Assembly (NCBI GenBank): GCA_009760855.2
Contig: WPIO01000113.1
Location: 124,001 to 188,000, forward strand
Source: Cristatella mucedo
Taxonomy: Eukaryota > Bryozoa > Phylactolaemata > Cristatellidae
Direction: 5' to 3'
DNA length: 64,000 nucleotides
Below, piece after piece: positions 22,701 to 30,700 of this stretch. Below the pieces are notes generated by a model. That model did no database searches. It had not been told where the DNA came from and saw only the letters and a list, made by a program, of their open reading frames with translations. The translations under genes were made by a program, and so were the position numbers. Each line of letters begins with the position of its first letter. Position 1 is the stretch's first letter.

Positions 22701-23818
22701 GCGTGTGGCTGGATTAAAAGGCTTTGCTGTTCTAATAGGTGATGCTATTGTGCGACCTTCACCACGGCTGGTAATCTAGGTGTCGTGTTCAACAGCTGCC
22801 TCAATTTCAAAAGCTTCATTCAGAAGACTGCCACTACAGCTAGCCATCACATCCGATCCCTGTCCAAGATTAGGAGCTTTCTCCCATAGTGGCTTGTAAA
22901 AAATTTAACTAGCTCTTTAGTTCTGTCTCGGCTTGATACTACTGCCGACTATGGCACATCTTTTTCAGCGGTCCTGAGCTGCTACTTCTATGCTACTCAC
23001 TACCTCGACTGCTCTCCTGACTCTGCTATACTTAGCACTTTCTCTTTGTTGCGTTAAAAAAAGTCTGTTGGCTACCGAATGCGTACCGAAAGCCGCTTAG
23101 GCTGTGAGTGCGCTATACAAAACTCTCCTACGTAACGCCCACATTGTCTTTATGACTTTGTGGAGTTACAGACGGAGATACATTACATTACATTACAGGT
23201 GCTTTGCATGCAGTGTGTCGCAGGGCTCGAGTCCATGACTTTGGTCGTGTAAGGCGAGCGTCTTACCACTGAGTTTAACCTGAGTGGCAGCTAGAGACAT
23301 GCTTGTGCATTGTGTGTAGTGCATACCATTACAGACTGCAGAGGCTTGTGCACTCATGTTCTTAGGCCGTAAACACATTGCTTGTAAAGGTGCCAGTCCT
23401 TACCAATTCGCGACAAATACTTGTGACGTCTGATTTAAATTGACACATGTTAATTACTACATGCAGCATGTGCATTTGTGTGTGTGTGTGTGTGCGTGCG
23501 CGATACAAATGTACAGTGTTAATATAATCAACTTGTGTATATACTTTATAGTATATACCTATACCTGATACCTTTGTGTTCATTCCATCGAAAGCAGCTT
23601 CAGCTGGAAGGATCGACCTTGGCCATTCGTTGTAGGACGTACTGATCAAGGTCGTGAGGAAGGAGGGCTTCTTCAGCTTGTGGAAGGGTTTCACACCCTA
23701 CTACGCCCGCCTCGGGCCGCACACCGTGCTGACCTTCATCTTCCTCGAGCAGATGAACAAGCTGTACCTCGAGCGTGTGCTCGGAGTGAAGGACGGCGGC
23801 AGCGGCGGCAGCCTGTAG
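7657..23818 (+). CDS. SLC25A11: mitochondrial 2-oxoglutarate/malate carrier, complete, seven coding exons
   Basis: Inner-membrane antiporter of the mitochondrial carrier family that exchanges 2-oxoglutarate for malate, as in the malate-aspartate shuttle. Coding exons are 7657-7718, 10856-11008, 13600-13683, 15189-15314, 20333-20514, 20732-20883 and 23636-23818. Phases join exactly to 313 codons plus TAG; the human protein is 314 aa. The three carrier signatures are visible: PLDLVK at residues 30-35, PADVSLIR at 129-136 and PVDIAK at 229-234. Family-specific stretches LVKNRMQLSGEG, VVNAAQLASYSQSKQ and KGFTPYYARLGPHTVLTF identify the oxoglutarate carrier rather than another SLC25 member. The start ATG at 7657 has A at -3 and gives a short N-terminus with no presequence, as usual for carriers. 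All introns are GT-AG. The C-terminus ends in a Gly/Ser-rich tail. Convergent with DJ-1. Confidence 0.95.
8385..8475 (-). repeat. SINE-2 fragment
   Basis: The plus strand shows AACTTAATCTCAATCCAGGC then GAGCCCACGA, the complement of the SINE-2 tail and B box. It is old and lies in SLC25A11 intron 1. Confidence 0.5.
9135..9300 (-). repeat. SINE-2, diverged
   Basis: The complement of the SINE-2 tail (ACCCTAAGAGAGCTTAATCT) is followed by GGGGCTCGAGTCCGTGACC and CACCTTAACCACTGGGTCAA, the A-box side. It lies in SLC25A11 intron 1. Confidence 0.7.
9595..9730 (-). repeat. SINE-2
   Basis: Contains AGCGCCGTAAGAGAACTTAA, GGGGCTCGAGCCCACGACCT and AGCACCTTAACCGCAACACC in order, the minus-strand layout of the family. 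It directly precedes an old CR1-A copy. Confidence 0.75.
9735..10515 (-). mobile_element. CR1-A remnant, old
   Basis: Minus-strand CR1-A C-terminal reverse-transcriptase region. It is recognisable by GGGAGTTCCAGACTGTGAGA, GATGTCACGAATGCATTGA and GATATGCTGGACAAGCCCAT, which recur in the younger copies at 30160-30940 and 50100-50530. No usable frame remains. Confidence 0.65.
10856..11008 (+). CDS. SLC25A11: SLC25A11 coding exon 2
   Basis: Encodes transmembrane helix 1 through the first matrix loop, including FVQPLDLVKNRMQLSGEG. Acceptor GATGCAG, donor GTGAGC. Enters with one base and leaves with two. Confidence 0.95.
11009..11855 (+). other. SLC25A11 intron 2, no further feature
   Basis: Unique-looking intron sequence with a short AT-rich run (AATAATAATTATTATTATTG) near 11364. 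Nothing coding is seen. Confidence 0.5.
11860..12410 (+). repeat. dispersed ~450-bp repeat, copy 1, with foldback end
   Basis: Shares long colinear stretches with 62835-63300, for example CCGACAATCA, TTTACCGATCTCTGCAT, AACTTATCGAACCTTGG and GGTTGGTGC. Copy 1 keeps a 154-codon open frame (11881-12345), which copy 2 breaks with stops and indels, so coding is unproven. Its 3' end carries a 37-bp inverted repeat (12261-12297 with 12368-12404, about 32 of 37 matching). It matches neither the LINE nor the SINE families here. Confidence 0.7.
12420..13455 (+). other. GC-rich part of SLC25A11 intron 2, no exon recognised
   Basis: Several 60-100-codon frames exist, but none has homology I recognise and none is needed, because exons 2 and 3 join in phase. 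Confidence 0.4.
13461..13492. repeat. perfect 32-bp CTG/CAG palindrome
   Basis: CCCGATG(CTG)3 followed by its exact complement (CAG)3CATCGGG. It lies 108 bp upstream of SLC25A11 exon 3. Confidence 0.95.
13600..13683 (+). CDS. SLC25A11: SLC25A11 coding exon 3
   Basis: Encodes LSAGLLRQATYTTTRLGMYT, nearly identical to vertebrate carriers. Acceptor TTGTAG, donor GTGAGT. Confidence 0.95.
13970..14130 (-). repeat. SINE-1b
   Basis: The plus strand reads AGAGCCTCAGTGGTTATCAC, then CTGCAGGATTCGAACCCACA and GCACTTTACCTCCTGGGCTA, the complement of body, B box and A box. Confidence 0.65.
14690..14825 (-). repeat. SINE-1b
   Basis: Carries GCAGTGGGCAACGAAGGATC and CTGCAGGACTCGAACCCACG, the family signature on the minus strand. 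Confidence 0.65.
15189..15314 (+). CDS. SLC25A11: SLC25A11 coding exon 4
   Basis: Encodes PPGFVGKAAIGLLAGCVGAF and the second carrier signature. Acceptor TCCCAG, donor GTAATC. Confidence 0.95.
15735..15915 (+). repeat. SINE-1b, plus orientation
   Basis: A-box-like CTAGGGGTAAGGTGG, B-box region TAGGGTCGAGTCTTGCAG, a body at 15810-15850 and the tail ATAAATGAGGCTGTTAAATC. Confidence 0.55.
16230..17200 (+). mobile_element. CR1-B reverse-transcriptase remnant, split by a SINE-2
   Basis: Decayed reverse transcriptase of a CR1/L2-like LINE. ALLDLSAAFDTIDQAILLER is readable at 16235-16290, WFKSYLSHHVQAV at 16325-16365 and a damaged version of the catalytic YADD region near 16485-16510. The element resumes after the SINE at 17106 with the stretch that encodes MNMAARLV in better copies. 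Confidence 0.75.
16951..17105 (+). repeat. SINE-2, near full length, inside CR1-B
   Basis: A-box region GGTCTAGCGGTTAAGG, a central GACCAAGGTCG/TGAGGTCGTGG pair, B box GGGCTCGAGCCCC, then the CR1-A-like tail (GAGATTAAGTTCTCTTGGG) and an AT-rich end. Flanks ATTAATGCC and ATTAAGCC look like a target-site duplication. Confidence 0.85.
17290..17470 (+). mobile_element. CR1 reverse-transcriptase N-terminal fragment
   Basis: Readable FKKAVVRPLLKKATLDQENL followed by SNFRPAS, the conserved start of CR1-type reverse transcriptase. Stops and shifts follow. Confidence 0.65.
17540..17940 (-). mobile_element. CR1 reverse-transcriptase fragment, opposite strand
   Basis: Parallels the minus-strand fragment at 44860-45300, with similar spacing of motifs such as TCAACTGGTCTTCCACTACT and GGCAGCAGTACATC. 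It abuts the CR1-B copy that follows. Confidence 0.5.
17960..18660 (+). mobile_element. CR1-B 3' half with open C-terminal frame
   Basis: A 205-codon frame (17882-18499) covers the C-terminal reverse-transcriptase region, with LPKKTTRPLQLTMNMAARLV, HKACHGLAPLYLAELLHQF and RSFSSAGPRLWN. This is the conserved domain after the palm in CR1/L2 elements. The 3' UTR (CTGTGAGTGCGCTATACAAA ... GACTTGGTGGAGTTACA) and an ACAT-rich end follow. It is 5' truncated and inactive. Confidence 0.8.
18665..18770 (+). repeat. SINE-1b 3' fragment
   Basis: TGGTGGTGATAAGCCTTTAG and ATATAAATGGGGGGCTGTTA match the SINE-1 body and tail. Confidence 0.5.
18930..19480 (-). mobile_element. CR1 endonuclease-domain remnant
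   Basis: On the minus strand HVDGPTHIIGHTLDH and, upstream of it, VDFNINFDN are readable. They correspond to the GPTH..GHTLD and GDFNIH motifs of the APE-type endonuclease of CR1-like LINEs. It is frameshifted and is the only endonuclease piece I see in the window. Confidence 0.65.
19560..19705 (+). repeat. SINE-1b
   Basis: CAGGAGGTAAGGTGCTTGCT, CGACCCAGGTCGTCAGTTCG, TAGGCGATCCTTTATTGCCC and the tail AATGAGGCAGTTAAATCGGC lie in order. Confidence 0.75.
20054..20079. repeat. perfect 26-bp CAG/CTG palindrome
   Basis: A CAG run meets its exact complement at a central CAGCTG. It lies in SLC25A11 intron 4, about 250 bp upstream of exon 5. Confidence 0.95.
20333..20514 (+). CDS. SLC25A11: SLC25A11 coding exon 5
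   Basis: Encodes EQRRGYTNVFNALYRITKEE and the VVNAAQLASYSQSK segment. Acceptor GCCGCAG, donor GTACGC. Confidence 0.96.
20732..20883 (+). CDS. SLC25A11: SLC25A11 coding exon 6
   Basis: Encodes HFAASMISGLVTTAASMPVD with the third signature PVDIAK, and RIIDGKPEYK-like sequence. Acceptor CCCCAG, donor GTAGGA. The preceding intron is only 217 bp. Confidence 0.96.
20884..22440 (+). other. SLC25A11 intron 6, unique part
   Basis: No exon or repeat is recognised. It contains a 13-G homopolymer at about 22039-22051. Confidence 0.45.
22445..23285 (-). repeat. SINE-2 split by a CR1-B insertion
   Basis: The minus-strand tail lies at 22445-22503 (CCTAATCTCTATCCAGG on plus). The head resumes at about 23195 with AGGTGCTTTGCATGCAG and GGGCTCGAGTCCATGAC. 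The two halves are contiguous in intact SINE-2 copies. Confidence 0.75.
22504..23196 (+). mobile_element. CR1-B inserted in SINE-2, internally deleted
   Basis: Begins with the catalytic region, FYADDTQLYLSFKPSESAS, then NFLKLNDDKTELLLIG. An internal deletion near 22940 jumps to the 3' UTR, which ends GAGATACATTACATTACATT. AGG/CAGG at the two edges may be a short target duplication. Confidence 0.8.
23636..23818 (+). CDS. SLC25A11: SLC25A11 terminal coding exon 7
   Basis: Encodes EGFFSLWKGFTPYYARLGPH and TFIFLEQMNK, then a species-specific Gly/Ser tail and TAG at 23816. Acceptor TTGTAG. Confidence 0.96.
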   Translation, partial: DVLIKVVRKEGFFSLWKGFTPYYARLGPHTVLTFIFLEQMNKLYLERVLGVKDGGSGGSL

Positions 23819-24218
23819 TGACGTAGTGACGTGCACGTGTGCACCCGTGTGCCCAGGCAGCGTTGACTGCTTGCTTTCTGTGTGTGGGGTTGCGGTGAAG
23901 ATCCGTCGGGATGGCGGCAGTCGCAGGAACTGGTTCAGTCGTAACACGTGTTTTGAGATCGATTCCTTCCATATGATGCCAGTCTTAGTTCAAAGGTTTT
24001 TTTTTTTATCGGCAATGATGTAGGAGGCACGAGTTCTCTGCTGCACGAGATGCTTGCCACTAACTAGCCCGTGAGGAGGAGCTCTCCTCGGTCCAGGCTC
24101 GATGCACCATCGCTGCCACCGTGGCAGCGGCGGCTTGCACGACCTGCACCGAACTCCGTCGTCTTTCGGCAGGCCACTGGTGAATCGGTAGTCGTTTTTG
24201 CTGCAGCTTTGGAAAAAG

Positions 24219-24224
24219 AATAAA
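24219..24224 (+). terminator. candidate poly(A) signal of SLC25A11
   Basis: The first AATAAA seen downstream of the stop codon, about 400 bp into the 3' region. Confidence 0.5.
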
Positions 24225-24469
24225 ACCATTTTCGACAGCAACCTCCGCTTGCTCGTTCACCGCCATGCGTGCACAGCTGTAGCCTGGCGGGCGCTATACC
24301 GGCTTTGGGGCTTGCCCCAGAGCCCAAAGTTAGATGTGCTGCCGAAAATTCCAACTAGTCCTTTGTGTTCACTCTGGTAAATCTGCCATCCCATTAACAC
24401 TTACCTTCAGCTAATTAATACATCAAGGCATCTGCTTAACCATTTAGTCGACAATTTTTTCATCGGCCT

Positions 24470-25140
24470 GATCATCATCAAGTAAGAAAGCGAGTGGATT
24501 TTGCATGTCGTATCCCACCATGATTATGTATAACCTTCCGTGTCTAGCCAGGAATAGAGGCTGCTAGCTTCTGCACTGTCTTATGTGCTTTAGCAGTTAT
24601 CAGAGCCTGAGTTTTTTTCGGAAAAGGTCGGCTACGGGATAAGGTCGAACACCCGGCCTCTGCCGCCTGTCGATAGTACAGCTCCATAGTAGTATATAGG
24701 GTTCAAATCAGGTGGCTGACTGGGCCACTGAACTAGTACCAAAGAAGGATTCTTCGAAGGTACTCAAGTCATTGTCAAAAAAAGTGGATTTCCAAGCTCA
24801 ATTACTCCGTTTGGGGTCGTTACCTTTGGCTGCAAGATATGTATGTATGAATCTGACCCTATTGCAACTGCCTGGAAGGTGACGTGTACTTTTTGACGAA
24901 TCCTTATTTGGTGTTGAAGGAGTGGCTCAGCTAGCTACCTGATTTGAACCCTGTATACTATTATGGAACAGTATCGACAAGCGGCAGAGTGTTCGGCCTG
25001 CAACAGTAGCCAACCTTTTCAGAGAAAACTTAGGCTGTTTGAAATATGCTTACAGTAGAAAAGACAGCACATAAGCTGGCAGCATCGATATAAGGGAGAT
25101 GATCAGTGGAAGAATCGTGGTAGGACGCCACACAATACAT
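24470..25140 (+). pseudogene. possible decayed Tc1/mariner-like transposase
   Basis: Near 24930 the stretch reads LPDLNPVYYYGT, reminiscent of the SPDLNPIEN catalytic region of Tc1-like transposases. It is followed by transposase-like but frame-broken sequence. No terminal inverted repeats were found, so the call is weak. Confidence 0.25.
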
Positions 25141-25272
25141 ATTTTCACATGCTTTGCATAACTTTAGTAAGCCAGGCATCATAGAAAATCATCTTAACTA
25201 CCAGAACGAATTTACTCCCACAGTAGCAGCTGCTGTACTTCGAGGATTTTTTTGCCTGAGTGTATATAGGTG

Positions 25273-25425
<153 letters not shown>

Positions 25426-25740
25426 GGCAACTCAGTTAACTTTTTTTTTAAATTATAACATTCAGAATGTTATTAAATGTTTTTGGCATTATGTTTTAAA
25501 TCATTCGAAAGAGGATGTTTTGTTCTACCGTATTCATTTTTTTCGAGTTAATTATTTTCTTAATCTTCAGATCATTGAAATGGAATGCCAAGTTGAGAAA
25601 AATGAGCATTTCCGACGCCTCCCTTTTGCTTTTAATCAAGGTTCTAAGGCCGAAAATTAATATATTACACACGATACACGTATAATATATATTTATTACA
25701 CACACACTGCACACACACACATATATATATAAATACATAC

Positions 25741-25774
<34 letters not shown>

Positions 25775-25799
25775 ATATAAGCAGTATATGTAATATGCT

Positions 25800-25910
25800 G
25801 CTCTGGTTTGACCCAATGTTTTAAGGTGCTCATCCCAACAAAGGTGAATTTCTTTGATGGCCGAGGTCGTTGGCTCGGGCAAGTTTTCTTAAGACTATAC
25901 AAATGAACTG
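25800..25910 (+). repeat. SINE-2, degenerate
   Basis: TCTGGTTTGACCCAATG, AAGGTGCTCATCCCAACAAA and GGCCGAGGTCGTTGGCTCGG match the head. The tail is shortened. Confidence 0.5.
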
Positions 25911-26162
25911 ATGGCTTTCGACATTTCTTACAGAAAAAATGTGGTCGATTTCTAGTCACAATAGTATTTGCATACTTAATTTCTTGTCTAAAAGTAACAA
26001 TATTATTTCACGGCTAATAATTTAATAGGAAGTTGCGAATTCAGTCTTTAATTACCTCTGCATACATCAACCTCGACAAGCCTCTGAGGTTATCTTATCC
26101 AACAAGTACTGCAGCTGGCTTAGCAGCTCCTCTGATGTCGTAGTGGGAGGCAGAATCAGTCG

Positions 26163-26301
26163 CGTAGCCACGCCTAGGCTGGGCTAGGCCGGGTCTAGGC
26201 ACCGGTGCTTATGCCACGCCTGTTTATTCGAGGCCTGTAGGCCTAGGCCTTGAGCCGCCTAGGCGGGCCAGCGCCTAGGTCGATTTGGAGAGCTGGCTAC
26301 G
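26163..26301. repeat. CCTAGG-rich inverted repeat element
   Basis: CGTAGCCA at 26163-26170 and TGGCTACG at 26294-26301 bracket about 140 bp with four CCTAGG palindromes (26173, 26242, 26258, 26274) and further CTAGGC near-repeats. Confidence 0.6.
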
Positions 26302-26309
26302 TGCATGGA

Positions 26310-26840
26310 CAGAATGATATCTCAAGACGGCACTCCGACTTAACCCCAAGATGCAATGCGTTCACATCAGGCGACTGACTCAGCCTAATGAGTACTCTAG
26401 CAGCCACTTCAGTGAATAACTTTTGGGAGGCAGTTTGCTGCAGTTAGGACCCTACTTGTCCTCCTCTGCCTCCCACGTGCAATCGTCCACCAGAGAAGCT
26501 CTGGCACTCCGATCTCTCAGCATTTTTCATTCGAACTATGCAGGCTGGTATACAAGTCCACTAATACGGTGCAGAGCAGAACTTGTGACACTGGATGAGC
26601 GGAAGTAACTCAAAGCCACGACATCTCAGCCGTCGAATCTCACAGAAGGTTGAAGGCTGTGACCTCCAGATGAAAGTCTTCCCTGGGGGTTGTCTTCCTT
26701 GGTGGACCTGAGCATGGTTAACTATCCACACTGCTGTGCCCTTTAAGCTTTTTTTTAATGCTCTGTGGCTGATTTACGAGTCCGTGTCACTTCTCGGTGT
26801 CTCAGGCCCGGTTCACGCAAGGCCTTCCTTATGTATTATA
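26310..26840. other. intergenic, nothing recognised
   Basis: No protein match or known repeat. TTTAAT (ATTAAA on the minus strand) near 26755 is a weak candidate poly(A) signal for DJ-1, but it lies over 800 bp past the stop. Confidence 0.3.
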
Positions 26841-26844
26841 TATA

Positions 26845-26960
26845 ATACATAATTCATTCGTATAGCACCCCAAGAGAACTTAATCTCTATTCAAGCGCTT
26901 CACATATGCCTCGGGGCTCGAGCCCACGACCTCAGCCAGACCTTGGTCCCCGGGGCGAGA
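26845..26960 (-). repeat. SINE-2
   Basis: AGCACCCCAAGAGAACTTAA, GGGGCTCGAGCCCACGACCT and CAGCCAGACCTTGGTC in minus-strand order. Confidence 0.8.
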
Positions 26961-27593
26961 GCACTGTAAATGCTGGTAAAAAGCATGCAAGGCCATCCTT
27001 TCACAAAGATAGAAGCAACCTGTGAAGCAGAGCAGAGTTAGCCCCGTGGACTAGGCTCTGACAGAGCATGCAGCACCGGCCGTAATCCCATATCTAGCGA
27101 TTCAGTGCGCCCCCACAGTGCATCAGCACAGTGTCGTTTGCAACGGCAGTCGATAACGACGACCAAGGCAACGGCAGCTGCCAGAGACAGGCCTGACGGT
27201 GTCTCATCCTCGATGCCACACGGCGCGACGGTAGCTATGAAACTCTATATTTCGGCACAAGTCTACGCGAGACAGCGCACAGCCGCAGGCAATCGTGACG
27301 GATAGTACGAGGTCAACGGATAAACCCATCGTACCAACCAACCAAAGTAAAGACGGCTCAACACGAGACACAGCTATGTAGACGGGGCTCCTCACACGTA
27401 CGTATCCGGCTGCTGCACTGTACCAGAGCATGCTCCGGCGACAGCGCTCGCCTGGAGCTCTAGGCGGAGAGCGCCAGGCACGCCCCGTGGCAAACGGTGT
27501 CGACAATCGAGCTCACTCGCTCGCTCACAGCTTGAGCAGACTTGACCTCGGATCACAAGAAGCCTTGACCTAACAGCCTGAGCAACCTTGACC

Positions 27594-27751
27594 TCACAGC
27601 TTAAGCAGCATGCCGGGCACGAGCTTGTCCTTCTTGTCCTTGCCCTGCAGCTCCTCGACGATGGCGAGCGCAAACTCGAACGCCGTGCCCGGACCTCGGC
27701 TGGTGAGCACGTGACCGTCCTTGACCACGCGATCCTCCGAGTACTTGTAAC
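27594..27751 (-). CDS. PARK7: PARK7 terminal coding exon 5
   Basis: Encodes [20 protein letters not shown] and [20 protein letters not shown], ending MLLKL and TGA. Acceptor TTCAAG. The GGT codon is split with exon 4. Confidence 0.95.
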
Positions 27752-30700
27752 CTTGAACACGACACAGCGAGCGGCACGGCTCAGTGGGCTCATTCGGGCG
27801 AGGCGGCAGGCGGAGCGAGCAGCACTGACTGCTGGAAAGCGGGCGCCAGCCAACCGAGGTCGGGGAATGGCGGCCTGGTTCGACTCAGACAAAGCAATAA
27901 TAATATCAATATCAATAATAATATAATATATCAATATAATCAGCATGTTTGTTCGGTGAGTGTGTCCACAAGGCTGTCGAGTGTCTGCTCGACCTTACCG
28001 GCATTGACGAGCTGGTCCTTGAAGGACGGATATGACGTCAGTTTGCTTCCTTTGGCGATGTGGTGAGGGATGAAAGTGGTCGGACCTGGAGGGAAACAAG
28101 GCGAGCTATTTTCGAGTGAGCCGGCTCGCGTCAGCGATCGCCCGATCGGGCGAAGAAGCTCCGTCAGCAGAGCGGCTGCGGACTGACCTGCACATATGGC
28201 GGCCACCTTGCCGCCGCGGCCCTCCTGGGCTTTCAGCACCTGGCCTGCAAGCGAGCTCTGAAATGAAAATAAATAAGCGTACAACGCCAACGACAACAAG
28301 AGTGAGAGAAAATGTACCCGACGTTTTCTCGTGCAAAGATAGCAGCAGCAGCAGCCCACCACGGCGGCACCAATCTAAAGTATGACTAAAGGCTAGCCGA
28401 TTTACCAGCTTCATTTATACAGCAGCAGAAGTACCATAGCGGCTATCACTTCTGCTTGCAATGAGAAATGCAGAAATGCCTGCTCCAGAACTCAGAAACC
28501 CACGACAAGAATCGTGAAGTACGAGCATGTTACTCCAGGGCTACAGACCAGGGGCAGCGCTCGCTAACCTGAGTAGCGCACTCTGCCAATAACACAGATG
28601 TGGCGAATGCATACGCATAATAGTTGCAATGGATTGATGCACACCAATAGAGATGGGCAACTCAACACGCACCAGCTAAGTGCCAACACAACGTCGAAGG
28701 CCCAGTTCATGGATGGCAAGGTCAAAAACATAAATGCAAAACAACAATTACAAACAAAAATTCAGTAGGGCCATCACCAAGTGCAATTACACCGGATGGA
28801 CTCCAGCTGGCAGCCTGCAGTTTGCAGCTGCAGAGTAAGACAAGTTATATGACATGAGTCGGTATCTAACTCCACAATGCCACACTAAATAAAAAAATGA
28901 TATAATTTCTTCCAAATTATGATAACACAAATAATAATAATAATGCGTGAGTATCTTAAGAGAGCCAAAATGTTCTTTTAAGTACTTCACATAGGCTGGA
29001 AAAATGCACGTCAAACACAGGCACTTTACAACTAAGGTCGTGGAGTTTTTGTGAGCCGTGATGGCTAACTAGGTAAAGCGATTGCTTATCACAACCTCGG
29101 TCTCGAGGTCGCGTGCTCGAATTCTGCGAAGGGCAATCTTTTAGTGCTGCTGCAAGTGGTGGTGATAGCCATTAAAGGCTCTTCTGTCGCTATACAAAAA
29201 GAGGCTGTTTAATCAGCTAGGATTTTTTTGTTTTTAAATTTTTCTCTGAGTTTTGCCGAGGGCAATCCTTCAGTGCCTGTGCAAGGATTAGTTTTAGCTT
29301 CTTTTAAATAAGATCAAGTCACAGGGTGCAGTAATACCGTGAAATGTCGAGCTCCAGGCTAAAGATTCAGTGAACTTAAGGTAAGGTTTCTAAACTGTTT
29401 GAGGTTGGGGAGAGGAAATTCAGATTGGTAACTCAGAGCCATAAATACCAAGTGAAAGTATCTTTTAAGTCGATGTGTGGTTGGACGGGTAGATAGTTCA
29501 ACTCGAAAAGTGGTGCCACTTGGCCCTTACAATAGTCAAGACAGACAAGCCTAGCAGCCTAGTTGTGCACCATCTCTATAACAGTCTTGTTGCAGACGTA
29601 GGAAGAGCTGCAAGGAGACAGCTCCTCCCAGCTTAGCTCAGGGGTAAGGTTGCTTCACGACCCAGATCGCGGGTAAAATCTTTTGGCAGGCGATCTTTTT
29701 CAGCCCACTTAAGGCTTCTACTAAGCTAGAGTGATAACAATAGTAATAATTTGGCAGCTGCATATCACCATAAGAGAGAAATCTCTTTCTAGGCAACTAC
29801 ACCTACAATCTGACATCTCTCACTAAAAGATGATCTAAGTAATGATATATTTACGATCACACGTTACAAAGGAAGCATGTCAATTGATCAGCAATAATAA
29901 TAATAATAATAATACACTTGTTATTGCACCCTCAGATAACTCAATCTCTTTCTAGGCACTTTAACGATGCAGTACAGGAAGCACGATCGAATGATTAGTG
30001 GTAGGTAGCACGCTCAATGAACAACCAGCATAATATGGTTACATGTGACATGCACAGGGTCAGTAGGCATAAGCACACAAAGTGCAATTCAAAAGGACCC
30101 GGCAAATGCAGTGAGGAACAGGTGCTTTAAACACCGTCAAGTCAGGGGATATCGTGATGCAAGTCGGAAATGAGTTCCAGGCTACGAGGTATAGGTAAAC
30201 GATTAGATTCCGAAAAGCTGGTGGTAGCGACAACATACCCAGTACCAGCATGCAAAAGCATGTAAAGAGCAATTCAAGCGGACATATGGCAAATGCAGTG
30301 AGGAACAAGTGCTTTATTAACTTCTTTTTAAATATCGTCAAGTCAGGCTATGTCGTGACATCAGTCAGGAGCAAGTTCTAGACTTTAGGAGCACATCAAC
30401 TGAAGGCAAGGCCTCTGAAGGATTTGAGGTTGGTCAGAGAAACAGCTAAGCGACCTGAATCACAAAAGTAGGTGGTTCAATATGTTTACGATTACGATTA
30501 CAATTACGAGGTAATTCGGATAGCCAGACACAAGCAAGAGAATAGAGGGTCCTAAAAGGGAGAGACAAAAACTAGAAGTCGATATGCTGCTTGGTGGGTA
30601 GCCAGTGCAGGTCGGTAAGAAGTGGGTGTAATTTAACATCTGCGCTGCTCATGACGGACAAGCGTAGCTGCACAGTTTTGCACCACCTATAAGTACCTCA

